64,000 nucleotides of DNA from Dolichospermum sp. DET69 (GTDB lineage Bacteria > Cyanobacteriota > Cyanobacteriia > Cyanobacteriales > Nostocaceae). A program made the translations under genes and the position numbers. Positions 22,740 through 31,791 of this stretch are shown piece by piece. Positions within the stretch are counted from its first letter, which is position 1; each line of letters starts with the position of its first letter. Under the pieces are notes generated by a model, which saw only the letters and a list, made by a program, of their open reading frames with translations, did not search any database and was not told the origin of the DNA. The stretch is from the NCBI GenBank assembly GCA_017355425.1, contig CP070233.1, forward strand, positions 5,179,501 through 5,243,500. Reading direction: 5' to 3'.

Positions 22740-24869
22740 TCAAATAAACTTATCCGGCGTAATTGGTAAATCACGGATGCGTTTACCTGTAGCATGATAA
22801 ACAGCATTAGCAATAGCAGCGGAAACACCTGTAATCCCAATTTCACCGACACCACGAACCCCAGCCCGGTTAAAATTCAAATCAGGTTCACCCACAAAAC
22901 TCACATCAATGCGGGGAATATCTGCATGAGTTGGGTAATGGTAAGTACCCAGATCATAAACCACCGGATAACCGATATGAGGATCAAAGCGGCAATCTTC
23001 CATCAAAGCTTGACCGATACCCATAATTACAGCCCCTCGGACTTGAGAAGCTGCGGTTTTAGCATTCATCACCTTGCCAATATTCATCACAGACACCCAC
23101 CGCGTCACCTGTAAGCGGCTGATTTCTTCATCAAGGCTGATTTCGCAAAAATGTGCGCCCCAGGACTGGAAAGCCCATTTTTTGCCCTCTGAGCCGGGAG
23201 CAGAAGCGCCTGTAGCTTCAAAAGCAGCCCGTTGGGACTGACGCAAAGTTGCAAAGGCTTCTGGGGCGGTTTTAGCTTGGGCAGTTTTCAAAACTTCCTC
23301 ACAGGCTACCATTACTGCTGGAATCAGGGTGGCTGTCATTTGCGAACCACCAGCGATACTACCGTTAGGGAATAAAGAATCACCCAGTTCCACTTGCACC
23401 TTTTCCACAGGTAGTCCTAATCCTGCGGCTGCTGTACTGGCAATAATGGTATATGCACCTGTACCCATGTCATTACCGCTGGTGAGAATATGAGCTGTAC
23501 CATCTGCTAATAGCCTGATTTTAACTGAGGCTGCACCCCGTAAACCGGGAAAAGTGGAAGCAGCCATACCCCAACCAATGAGTTTACCATCGCGGGATAG
23601 AGAACGGGGTTTTTTAGTTCTATTTTCCCAACCAAATTGTTTTGCACCCACCCGCAAACATTCCCCAAAATGTTTAGCAGAGAAAGGTAAACCTTGGCTT
23701 TGATGTTCTTTCGTTTCGTTCTTTAGCCGTAATTCTACTGGGTCTATTCCCAAATCCCAAGCCAGTTCATCCATTGCTGACTCTAAAGCATACAAACCGG
23801 GATTTTCTCCAGGCGCTCGCATAAAGGTAGGTGTACCAATATTCATGACTCCTAATTCTTGCAGAGTTCGCAAATTTGGAGCAGCATACATTACCGGGGT
23901 AATCCCTGTACATGGTTCAGTAAAAACATCCACAGGAGAAGTATAAGATTTTGCTGTATGTTCAATTCCCCGCAAACTACCATCAGCATTTGCCGCTAAA
24001 CTAATGGTTTGCTCAGTTGCGGAACGGTGTCCAGCATTTGCCGTCATTTGTCTGCGGCTGAGAACCACTTTCAATGGCCGCTGAAGTTTACGAGCTGCTG
24101 CTGCACAGAGAATAGCGTGTGGCCAGGGAAAGGCTTTAGAACCAAATCCCCCGCCTAAAAATGGTGTAATAATTCTTACTTGTTCTGGGGCAAGTCCAAA
24201 TAATTCTGAATATGTATTTTGGCTACCTTTTACCCACTGAGTCGGTTCATAGATGGTGAGAGAGTGGGAATTTTGCCACTGGGCAATAATGGCATGAGGT
24301 TCCATTGGTGCGTGTAGTTCCGTAGCTGTTTTGTAGGTGGCGGTAATTTTCGCTGCTGCACCTGCCATTATATCGGTCGAATTACCCGTGGCAAAACTAC
24401 CTTTGGCAAATTTCATGTCTTCTCCAAACATGGATGGAGCATTTTTTAAGGTGACTTGTTGGGGATCTAAAATTGGCTTTTGGCTGGTATATTCAACTTT
24501 GACTAAATGGGCTGCTTCTTTTGCTTGTTCAAAGGTATCTGCTACTACTAAACCAATAATTTGCCCTGCGTAGTGAATTTGGTCATCTGCTAATGGTAGT
24601 CGCGCTTCGTAAATTTTAGAATTGACAAAGTTGTTACTAGGCTTAAAAATCTGAGGGGCATTTTTATGAGTGAAAACCGCAATTACCCCCGGTACTGTTT
24701 CTGCTGCTTGGGTGTTGATACTTTGAATATTCCCATTGGCAATACTAGCAGTGACGAGATAACCATGAACTAAATTCGGTATTTGGTGTTCAGCGGCATA
24801 GGTGGCTGTACCTGTTACTTTTGCCTGTCCATCTTTACGGTTAATGCCAGTCCCAATTACTTGATTCAT
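22740..24869 (-). CDS. Molybdopterin-binding subunit of a xanthine-oxidase-family aldehyde/xanthine dehydrogenase
   Basis: A 709-aa large subunit, closest in layout to the PaoC/YagR type. Motifs seen are TGTATYAAEHQIPNL at the start, GGGFGSKAFPWPH for the first Mo-cofactor contact, TPTFMRAPGENPGLYALE and GGSQMTATLIP. Near the end GVRGVGEIGITG carries the catalytic Glu. No signal peptide is seen. It is the last of three overlapping genes (4-bp overlap with the FAD subunit). Together they oxidise aldehydes or N-heterocycles by Mo hydroxylation; the substrate is not predictable. Confidence 0.9.
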   Translation of the reverse strand: MNQVIGTGINRKDGQAKVTGTATYAAEHQIPNLVHGYLVTASIANGNIQSINTQAAETVPGVIAVFTHKNAPQIFKPSNNFVNSKIYEARLPLADDQIHYAGQIIGLVVADTFEQAKEAAHLVKVEYTSQKPILDPQQVTLKNAPSMFGEDMKFAKGSFATGNSTDIMAGAAAKITATYKTATELHAPMEPHAIIAQWQNSHSLTIYEPTQWVKGSQNTYSELFGLAPEQVRIITPFLGGGFGSKAFPWPHAILCAAAARKLQRPLKVVLSRRQMTANAGHRSATEQTISLAANADGSLRGIEHTAKSYTSPVDVFTEPCTGITPVMYAAPNLRTLQELGVMNIGTPTFMRAPGENPGLYALESAMDELAWDLGIDPVELRLKNETKEHQSQGLPFSAKHFGECLRVGAKQFGWENRTKKPRSLSRDGKLIGWGMAASTFPGLRGAASVKIRLLADGTAHILTSGNDMGTGAYTIIASTAAAGLGLPVEKVQVELGDSLFPNGSIAGGSQMTATLIPAVMVACEEVLKTAQAKTAPEAFATLRQSQRAAFEATGASAPGSEGKKWAFQSWGAHFCEISLDEEISRLQVTRWVSVMNIGKVMNAKTAASQVRGAVIMGIGQALMEDCRFDPHIGYPVVYDLGTYHYPTHADIPRIDVSFVGEPDLNFNRAGVRGVGEIGITGVSAAIANAVYHATGKRIRDLPITPDKFI

Positions 24870-25861
24870 GCTATCCCTCCTCCTTGAGCAGAAACCGTGA
24901 GAGCGCGACGAATTGCCCGTTTTGTCAGTTCAACTTTATAACCATTGTCAGCTAGGGGTTGCGCTGCTTCTAAGGCGATATTTGCAGCTTGGGTAAATGT
25001 GGAAATATCGGCAGATTTACCAATTAAAAACTTTTCGGCTGCTGTGGCTCGCCAAGGCTTATGTGCAACTCCGCCCATGGCTAAACGGACATCTTTAATT
25101 TTATCATCAACAATTTCCACAGCAGCAGCTACAGATATTAAAGCAAAAGAATAGGAAGTGCGATCGCGCAGTTTTAAATAAACTCCTGACTTGGCAAAAG
25201 CTAGAGGAGGTAAAATCACAGAAGTAATTAATTCTCCTGGTGCTAAATTACTATCTTTTTGTGGTGTATTTTCTGGTAAACGGTGGAAATCTACAAAGGG
25301 AATTTGCCTTTTATCTTGTGGTCCTGCTACTTCTACCACCGCATCTAAAGCCGTCAGAGCCACACACATATCAGAAGGATGAACTGCCACACATTGATCA
25401 CTAGCACCGAGAATAGCGTGCATTCTGTTAATTCCCGTAGCTGCCGGACAACCAGTTCCCGGCTGGCGTTTGTTGCAAGGGAAAGCAGGATCGTAGTAAT
25501 AGGGACAACGAGTTTTTTGTAAGAGATTACCGCCAACTGTGGCTATGTTGCGAATTTGTTGAGATGCACCAGAGAGAATCGCCCTGGTTAACATGGGGTA
25601 ATTACGGCGAATATCAGTATTATCAGCTACAGCCGTATTTGTCACCAAAGCTCCCAACCGCAGACTACCATTAGCCATTTTTTCGATCTTCTGCATCTGT
25701 AAGCGGGAGATATCAATCAGTTGTGATGGCTCTTTGACGAAGGCTTTAAGAAGATCAACTAAATTTGTCCCCCCACCAATAAACATAGCATTTTGATCAG
25801 CAACGGCTCGGTTGACGGCATCTTTTACCGTGGTAGCCCGAACATAAGTAAAGTTATTCAT
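24866..25861 (-). CDS. FAD-binding (and probably 4Fe-4S) subunit of the Mo-hydroxylase
   Basis: A 331-aa protein. FAD-binding motifs are MFIGGGTNLVDLLK and IRNIATVGGNLLQKTRCPYY. Four Cys lie in RCPYYYDPAFPCNKRQPGTG followed by a Cys (C..., C, C). This is the insertion that in the PaoB/YagS type binds an extra 4Fe-4S cluster, which points to the periplasmic-aldehyde-oxidoreductase-like subgroup. It overlaps both neighbours by 4 bp, so synthesis is coupled. It transfers electrons between the 2Fe-2S subunit and acceptor. Confidence 0.9.
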   Translation of the reverse strand: MNNFTYVRATTVKDAVNRAVADQNAMFIGGGTNLVDLLKAFVKEPSQLIDISRLQMQKIEKMANGSLRLGALVTNTAVADNTDIRRNYPMLTRAILSGASQQIRNIATVGGNLLQKTRCPYYYDPAFPCNKRQPGTGCPAATGINRMHAILGASDQCVAVHPSDMCVALTALDAVVEVAGPQDKRQIPFVDFHRLPENTPQKDSNLAPGELITSVILPPLAFAKSGVYLKLRDRTSYSFALISVAAAVEIVDDKIKDVRLAMGGVAHKPWRATAAEKFLIGKSADISTFTQAANIALEAAQPLADNGYKVELTKRAIRRALTVSAQGGGIA

Positions 25862-26427
25862 GATCCTTGTATTCCCTGGGATTCACTGACCATTACATTT
25901 GCCATAGGAGAGGGGGGTTTTTGGCCAATTGCTTGCTGGACTGCGGCAACAATGCCGTTGTAAGCACTACACCGACAGAGATTCCCACTCAATCGCTCCT
26001 TGATTTCTGCGTCTGAAAGTTCAACTAATTGGGGAGGAGTATTCAAATCTGAAGTTACAGCACTGGCACAACCGCGTTTAACTTCCTCTAGTAGTGCCAC
26101 AGAGGCGCAAATTTGCCCTGGTGTGCAGTAACCACATTGAAAGCCATCATTTTCAATAAAGGCTGTCTGCATGGGATGGAGAGTATCCCCTGTTGCCAGT
26201 CCTTCAATGGTGACAATTTTTTTATCTTCCTGCATGACCGCCAAAGAAAGACAAGAATATACTCGTTGTCCATCAATCAGCACTGTACAAGCTCCACACT
26301 GACCATGATCACATCCTTTTTTGCTGCCTACTAATCCCAAACGTTCCCGTAGGGCATCGAGGAGAGTCACACGCGGCTCAATACTTAGGGGGCGTTGTTC
26401 ACCATTAACATTGAGTATTATATTCAT
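25858..26427 (-). CDS. 2Fe-2S subunit of the Mo-hydroxylase
   Basis: A 189-aa protein. The N-terminal plant-ferredoxin-type cluster reads KKGCDHGQCGACTVLIDG, with a further Cys in VYSCLSL. The C-terminal cluster reads CGYCTPGQICA and GNLCRCSAYNGIV. It lacks the Tat signal found on PaoA-type subunits, so the complex is expected in the cytoplasm. It is the first gene of the operon. The C-terminal tail after AVQQAIG is short and variable. Confidence 0.92.
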   Translation of the reverse strand: MNIILNVNGEQRPLSIEPRVTLLDALRERLGLVGSKKGCDHGQCGACTVLIDGQRVYSCLSLAVMQEDKKIVTIEGLATGDTLHPMQTAFIENDGFQCGYCTPGQICASVALLEEVKRGCASAVTSDLNTPPQLVELSDAEIKERLSGNLCRCSAYNGIVAAVQQAIGQKPPSPMANVMVSESQGIQGS

Positions 26428-26797
26428 TTCACCATTGCCTTACGTCCTAATCCCAGAATAATGTAGTGTTTCGTAGTCAAAAGTAGGAATAAGCATCTTT
26501 GCTGTGGAGTTTTTTGAAATCAGTAAGTTTACCGCCAATTCTTTTCCCGTCTACCCTTATCTCTAGCCTAGTCGCAGATTGCACTACAACTCGACCTGAG
26601 ACACCTTGACAACAGGCTCCTAGAGTAGTTTCTTTGGCTACACTTTCTTGATTCAGCAATGCAGGAACATTTTTTGGTTAGCTTATTGAGAATAGGACTT
26701 ACCCATTGACAAAAAATATCAAATATGTATTGCTGTGAAAATCAACGGATAAGTAGGGGCGTATTGCAATACGCCCCTACCCCACCTTAACTAATTC
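26428..26797. other. Intergenic region with a 28-bp perfect palindrome
   Basis: 370 bp. A 60-codon frame starting at TTG (26477-26659, minus; includes ESVAKETTLGACCQGVSGRV) has no ribosome site and is not called. A GGACTTACCCATTGAC motif (26692) and the palindrome at 26753-26780 look like interspersed-repeat parts. Confidence 0.45.
26753..26780. repeat. 28-bp perfect palindrome, interspersed
   Basis: The half-site GTAGGGGCGTATTG is followed directly by its exact inverse. The same palindrome (one mismatch) with shared flanks (AACGGATAAGTA) occurs in inverted orientation at 51626-51653. Confidence 0.8.
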
Positions 26798-28801
26798 TCA
26801 AGTTACGGTATTGATGACACCTTCACTTTCATTCCCTAATCTATCCACAGCGCATACTGCATAAGTTCCGGGGGTGACTGTAGCAAAGGTAGTTCCAGCA
26901 GATAAAATTCGGTGAATTATCCAATTATTACTATTTTGCACATACAGTGTCCAAGAACGCACGGGTTGATCATTTCCCGGTTCCCAGTTTAATTTACCAT
27001 CAATAAACTTGAGGTTTTGGGGAGGTGGTGGCGTTGTCGGATTTTGCCATAACAGACTAGGAACTAAAGCAGGTTTGGAATAATCGCTTTTGAATTGGTC
27101 AGCTATGCTTTGGCGATTTTCTTGAATACTACTCATACTAAAAAAGATATTACCCAAGGAAAGATTACCCGCTAAATTTCGAGAAATCTGTATTTGCTTG
27201 GCAATTTCGCTATTTTTCCAGTCTTTACCATCTAGTTGTCCCAGATTGTTGCCTGCATAAACGTGACGCTGCTTAATGTTAATTTCAGTCCACCACTTTA
27301 GCAATACTTCGTAGCTTTGTTTGGTTTGGTCGGTACGCCAGTAGAGTTGAGGAGCAATATAATCTATCCAGCCTTGTTGTAACCATTTTTTAGAATCTGC
27401 ATAAAGGACATTATAGGCATCTAAACCGACAATTCCCGCAGGTTCTCCTGAACGATAAATCCCAAAGGGACTAATTCCAAATTTAACATGAGACTTGGTG
27501 GCTTTAATTCCTTGAGCAAGTCGCATTACCATTTGATTGACGTTTTCCCGTCTCCAATTTTCTAAACTCAGTTTACCTCCACTAGCTTGATAAGCTGCGT
27601 AAGTTTTATGGTCAGGGAAAGATTGACCAGATATGGGATAGGGATAAAAATAATCATCTAGATGAATGGCATCTAAATCATAACGCCGGACAACATCAAT
27701 AATGACATCATAAGCTCTGTCTTGAACGATTTTTGCACCGGGGTCCATCCATTGTTGAGTACCCCATTGATAAACTAGTTCTGGGTTGGTAACTGCGATG
27801 TGGGGATAAACAGGGGAAATTTTACTGTTGGCTCTAGCGCGGTAGGGATTGAACCAAGCGTGTAATTCAATATTGCGTTTATGACATTCAGCGATCGCAA
27901 ACTCCAAAGGATCATAAAATGGTATTGGTGCTTTTCCCTGAGTTCCTGTGAGCCAAGCACTCCAAGGTTCTAACTCGGAAGCATATAAAGCATCACCTTC
28001 TGGTCTAACCTGCAAAACTAAAGCATTGAAATTCAAAGCTTGTAACTGTTTAATAATCTCTAGCAATTCCGCTTTTTGCTGTTCTACACTTAGTCCTGAT
28101 TTAGAAGGCCAATCACTATTCCACACAGACGCAACCCAAGCCCCCCGAAATTCCCGACGATGACTCACTTTAACAGTCTCAGACGTTTTAGATGGGGGAA
28201 TAACAATATAATCAGAGGGGATTTTTGCGGCTTTTCCCAAATATACTAAAACCTGATAAACCATTACTGCTACATCTGCACGGGTAGCGGCTGTTTTATA
28301 ATTCAGGATTTTTCTGTTGGGATAACTCACCACCCAACCAGCGCGAGTTGCTAAAGCTATTTGATTAATTCCATAGTAGGGAATTAAAGATCCATCTTGA
28401 TAAATTTCTGCCAGTTGATTTACTAAGTCCAGGTCAACTTTACCAGCAATTTCTAAGCCATTGACCATTGCTACCAAGGCATCACCTCTAGCAATACTGT
28501 CATCTAAGCCGAAACGCCTATTCGGATAACCTGTCAAAAATCCAGTTTCATAAACTTTTTTAATCGCGTTTATTGCCCAATGAGTCTGAGGAACATCCAC
28601 AAAAGGCACATATTCCCGTTTGACTGGTTGAGAAAAAACTGAAGCGATAATGGCCGCAAACTCAGCCCGTGTTACAGGACTATTGGGGCGACAAGTTCCA
28701 TCAGGATAACCACTGAGAATTCGCCTGGCTGCTAAAGCTTCAATAAATGGTTTAGACCAATGACTTTGAATATCGGAGAATGTTATAGGAGTAGATACCA
28801 T
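26798..28801 (-). CDS. SLH-domain protein with glycosyl-hydrolase-10-like (GHL10/DUF187) domain
   Basis: A 667-aa protein. Residues ~8-190 hold three SLH repeats (FSDIQSHWSKPFIEALAARR, FVDVPQTHWAINAIKKVYE and a degenerate third). Residues ~210-560 form the GHL10 TIM barrel (FRGAWVASVWNSDWPSKSGL, NALVLQVRPEGDALY, LDAIHLDDYFYPYP, YIAPQLYW). A short C-terminal fibronectin-like beta domain follows. SLH and GHL10 suggest cell-wall-bound glycan hydrolysis. However, the start at 28801 gives no signal peptide, which is odd for an SLH protein; a missed upstream start or a non-classical route is possible. Confidence 0.85.
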   Translation of the reverse strand: MVSTPITFSDIQSHWSKPFIEALAARRILSGYPDGTCRPNSPVTRAEFAAIIASVFSQPVKREYVPFVDVPQTHWAINAIKKVYETGFLTGYPNRRFGLDDSIARGDALVAMVNGLEIAGKVDLDLVNQLAEIYQDGSLIPYYGINQIALATRAGWVVSYPNRKILNYKTAATRADVAVMVYQVLVYLGKAAKIPSDYIVIPPSKTSETVKVSHRREFRGAWVASVWNSDWPSKSGLSVEQQKAELLEIIKQLQALNFNALVLQVRPEGDALYASELEPWSAWLTGTQGKAPIPFYDPLEFAIAECHKRNIELHAWFNPYRARANSKISPVYPHIAVTNPELVYQWGTQQWMDPGAKIVQDRAYDVIIDVVRRYDLDAIHLDDYFYPYPISGQSFPDHKTYAAYQASGGKLSLENWRRENVNQMVMRLAQGIKATKSHVKFGISPFGIYRSGEPAGIVGLDAYNVLYADSKKWLQQGWIDYIAPQLYWRTDQTKQSYEVLLKWWTEINIKQRHVYAGNNLGQLDGKDWKNSEIAKQIQISRNLAGNLSLGNIFFSMSSIQENRQSIADQFKSDYSKPALVPSLLWQNPTTPPPPQNLKFIDGKLNWEPGNDQPVRSWTLYVQNSNNWIIHRILSAGTTFATVTPGTYAVCAVDRLGNESEGVINTVT

Positions 28802-29434
28802 ATTTAATTAGATAAGTAGGTTAGCATTGAAAATTGTTGTTATGGCAAGGCAAGAGGCAAGAGGCAAAAGGCAAGATTGAAGAGGTTTTAGGAGATTTTA
28901 CTTTTCTTTACATACCTTTAAATTTTTATGTTCACCTACTTAGTTGCATCTTCTCTTAATTTAACAATATTTCCGCTATAATTGCTAATTTTCTCCTCAT
29001 TCACTTCGATATATAAGTTTTTTTTATCATCCGTTTGCGAAAAAAGTTCCTGACCATGTTTATTGATAATATCTGGGGTTCATTCTCAAGATTATTGAGA
29101 ATCTAGTCAATAAGCCAACGATTTTACTAGGGTATTGACATCTGTAAATTTTGTGCTATTGTCAAGGTATACGATCTGAAAGTATTCATATCTAAAATTC
29201 AATATTCTCTAGAATCATCCTGTTGTCGTTGAGAGTTGAAGCGACACAAAGTTTACATATTAACACTAAATAGCCTAATAAAAAAGAATTCACCGAGTCA
29301 GAATCAATGAGTGAGGGTATTAAACCCGCTTATTCATCTACTAGTCGTGCGGAATTCATTCTGACTCGGTGACTCGGTGATTCCTGAATTCTCTTTGATA
29401 AAATAATGATATTTGTTATCTGTAATTTTAGTGA
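28802..29434. other. Divergent intergenic region with STRR and CACCGAGTCAG inverted repeat
   Basis: 633 bp. It holds AGGCAAG-type heptamers (28846-28877). It also holds an inverted repeat whose arms CACCGAGTCAGAAT (about 29292-29305) and ATTCTGACTCGGTG (about 29357-29370) bracket ~50 bp; GACTCGGTGA recurs just after. The same arm motif is found at 48228-48263 and 61816-61870. No gene is seen. Confidence 0.6.
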
Positions 29435-31606
29435 GTGAGTATAATTCGTGATAAATTAATTACGAATTGGCAAGTAATACCAGTTAACATGAATAATCGT
29501 CGGTTGCTAGAAGTAAGCGAATACGTATGCTTAGGGTTGTCAATATCGGGAACAATAGTAGCTACAGTGACGCAACAAGTGGTTTATGCGGTTATTCCCC
29601 TAAATTTAAGCATGGCTTTTAATTTAGTCAATCGTTATAAGTTTAATTATTCCCAATTACAATTACAAATTGACCAATTACAGACAAATTTGCAAAATAT
29701 TACTGAAGAATTTCATCAAATCACTAAAACCATGAATACATCTAATCAACGTTTAGAACAAATCGTAGCTTGGAGACAACAACTAAGCCAAATTATTGAC
29801 CAAACAATTGAGATTGCAATTAATGACCGTTTAGGGGAAATCGAGACTTATAAACAACAAATTAGTCAAGCCGTTGATCAGAAATTTCAAGCATTAGCTC
29901 AAAAATTAAATAGAGAATTTAACGGACTTAATCAACAACTTAGAACTGTTAATAATCGGTTGCAGGAGTTAGATAGTTCTCTGGTAAATTTGAATTCCAC
30001 TGTTGAAAAAGACGAATATTTAAACAATATTTCCGAATTAAAAGCTGAATTATCACAAATTAATCAAGAGATACAGGTCGTTAATTCTCGATTTGCAGAA
30101 TTTGAGATCTCTATCAAAAATGGTTATCAAAGCACTCAGCAGCAATTAGCAGAATTACGCGATAATCAACAAAATCAAAATCTGGAATTTACCCAGATTT
30201 ATGAAAAAATTGAAATTGTAAATTCTCGATTTGAACAAATTGATAATTCAACACATAAATTACAGCAAATAATTCTAGAACAAAGCCAAGAAATCAGTGA
30301 AATTAAAGAAAAGCAGAAAAGTGAAAGCTCTAAAATTAATGATATCCTGGATGCTATTAACCACCGATTGACAAAATTAGATGGATTAACAGAATTAGAT
30401 AGTTTATTTACAGCTTTAATACAACCGTTACAGATAGAAAATAAATCAAATTTGCTCACAAATCAAATCACAGCAGAACCAAGCGAAGAAGTAGGGGAAA
30501 TATTCACAATTAATAACTTGGATTCTCTGAGCGATTCTCTTGATGAATCTTTCGATGCATTGACAGAATTAAATACTTGGTTAAACCCGTCACAGGTAGC
30601 AAATCCATCAAATTTGCAAAAATCAGATAACTATCCAGAAAAATCAGAAATACCGAACATAATTCCTACCACATCTATATTAGATGACAAAACCGGAAAA
30701 TTAGTAACTGTTGGGACTCTTAAAGGACATCAAAGTAAAGTTCTCTCTGTCGCTTTTAGTCCCAATGGTAGGTTTTTAGCAAGTGGCAGTGATGATAAGA
30801 TAATTAAATTGTGGGATTTAGCCAAAGAGGAACACCTGACTCTGAAAGGACATGGAGAGTCTTCTGGGTCTAGAGGGATTAATTCATTAGCTTTTAGTCC
30901 AGATAGTAGAATTTTAGCCAGTGGAAGTGATGACAAAACTATTAAATTGTGGGATGTAAGTATAGGAATAGAAATTTTCACTTTTCCAGAACAAGAAGAA
31001 AGAATTTATGCTATCTCATTTAATCCGTCGGGAAAAATATTAGCCAGTGGTAGTAAAGATAAGACTGTGAAAATATGGTCACTAGAAACAGGAAAAGAAA
31101 CTTACTCTTTCAAAGGTCATACAGATGATGTTTTGTGTGTGGCTTTTAGTCCTGACGGTAAACTATTAGCTAGTGGTGCAGGTGGTAATGATAAAACTAT
31201 CAAAATTTTACAATTAGCTGAAAATAAAGTGAAAACTTTAACAGGACATTCTGATTGGTTTGGAGGGATTACTTCTTTGGCCTTTAGTCCAGACGGAAAA
31301 ATTTTAATGAGTGGTAGTCAAGATAATACTATCAAACTTTGGAATGTAGAAACTAGTCAAGAAATTAGAACTTTATTAGGACATTCTGATACTATTTGTG
31401 CTGTTGCATATAGTCCAAATGGACAGATTTTAGCTAGTGCGAGTAAAGATAAGATGGTGAAATTATGGTCAGTTGCTAATGGTGAAGAAATTTCTAGCGT
31501 AAAATGCAATGATTCAGTGATTTATTCCATTGCCTTCAGTCCAGATGGTAAAATGTTAGCTGCTGGGAATGGAGATACAACTATTACGCTCTTTCCTGTA
31601 GCATAA
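29435..31606 (+). CDS. Membrane-anchored coiled-coil protein with C-terminal WD40 propeller
   Basis: A 723-aa protein. A hydrophobic segment lies near residues 30-55 (VCLGLSISGTIVAT...VVYAVIPLNL). A long coiled coil spans ~70-310, rich in Gln, Glu and Leu. An acidic/Ser linker follows, then seven WD40 blades from ~430 to the end (repeated GHxxxVxSVAFSPDGxxLASGSxDxTIKLW). It is a scaffold-type protein; partners are unknown. The GTG at 29435 is the longest start; an internal ATG at 29489 (MNNRRLLEVSEYV) would keep the membrane segment and may be the true start. Confidence 0.82.
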   Translation: MSIIRDKLITNWQVIPVNMNNRRLLEVSEYVCLGLSISGTIVATVTQQVVYAVIPLNLSMAFNLVNRYKFNYSQLQLQIDQLQTNLQNITEEFHQITKTMNTSNQRLEQIVAWRQQLSQIIDQTIEIAINDRLGEIETYKQQISQAVDQKFQALAQKLNREFNGLNQQLRTVNNRLQELDSSLVNLNSTVEKDEYLNNISELKAELSQINQEIQVVNSRFAEFEISIKNGYQSTQQQLAELRDNQQNQNLEFTQIYEKIEIVNSRFEQIDNSTHKLQQIILEQSQEISEIKEKQKSESSKINDILDAINHRLTKLDGLTELDSLFTALIQPLQIENKSNLLTNQITAEPSEEVGEIFTINNLDSLSDSLDESFDALTELNTWLNPSQVANPSNLQKSDNYPEKSEIPNIIPTTSILDDKTGKLVTVGTLKGHQSKVLSVAFSPNGRFLASGSDDKIIKLWDLAKEEHLTLKGHGESSGSRGINSLAFSPDSRILASGSDDKTIKLWDVSIGIEIFTFPEQEERIYAISFNPSGKILASGSKDKTVKIWSLETGKETYSFKGHTDDVLCVAFSPDGKLLASGAGGNDKTIKILQLAENKVKTLTGHSDWFGGITSLAFSPDGKILMSGSQDNTIKLWNVETSQEIRTLLGHSDTICAVAYSPNGQILASASKDKMVKLWSVANGEEISSVKCNDSVIYSIAFSPDGKMLAAGNGDTTITLFPVA

Positions 31607-31617
31607 TTTGTGATCAC

Positions 31618-31660
31618 AGGGAACAGGGAACAGGGAACAGGGAACAGGGAACAGGGAACA
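31618..31660 (+). repeat. Heptameric short tandem repeat (GGGAACA)n
   Basis: About six copies of the heptamer between the WD40 gene and recN, the same unit as in the vapC tail at 3748-3791. Confidence 0.9.
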
Positions 31661-31791
31661 CCGAAACAGGGAAGAGAATTGAAAGTCTTTTGCTGTATGT
31701 TTCTTTAGGTAAATTTTGTATTTCATGCAACCGCATACCGCTATATTAATCAGCGGAAACGAGGAAGTCTGCAATAGTGGAGATTATTTAA

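Noticed and set aside
26477-26659. 60-codon minus-strand ORF between the Mo-hydroxylase and SLH genes
   Set aside because: TTG start, no ribosome site and no family resemblance; not enough to call a gene.
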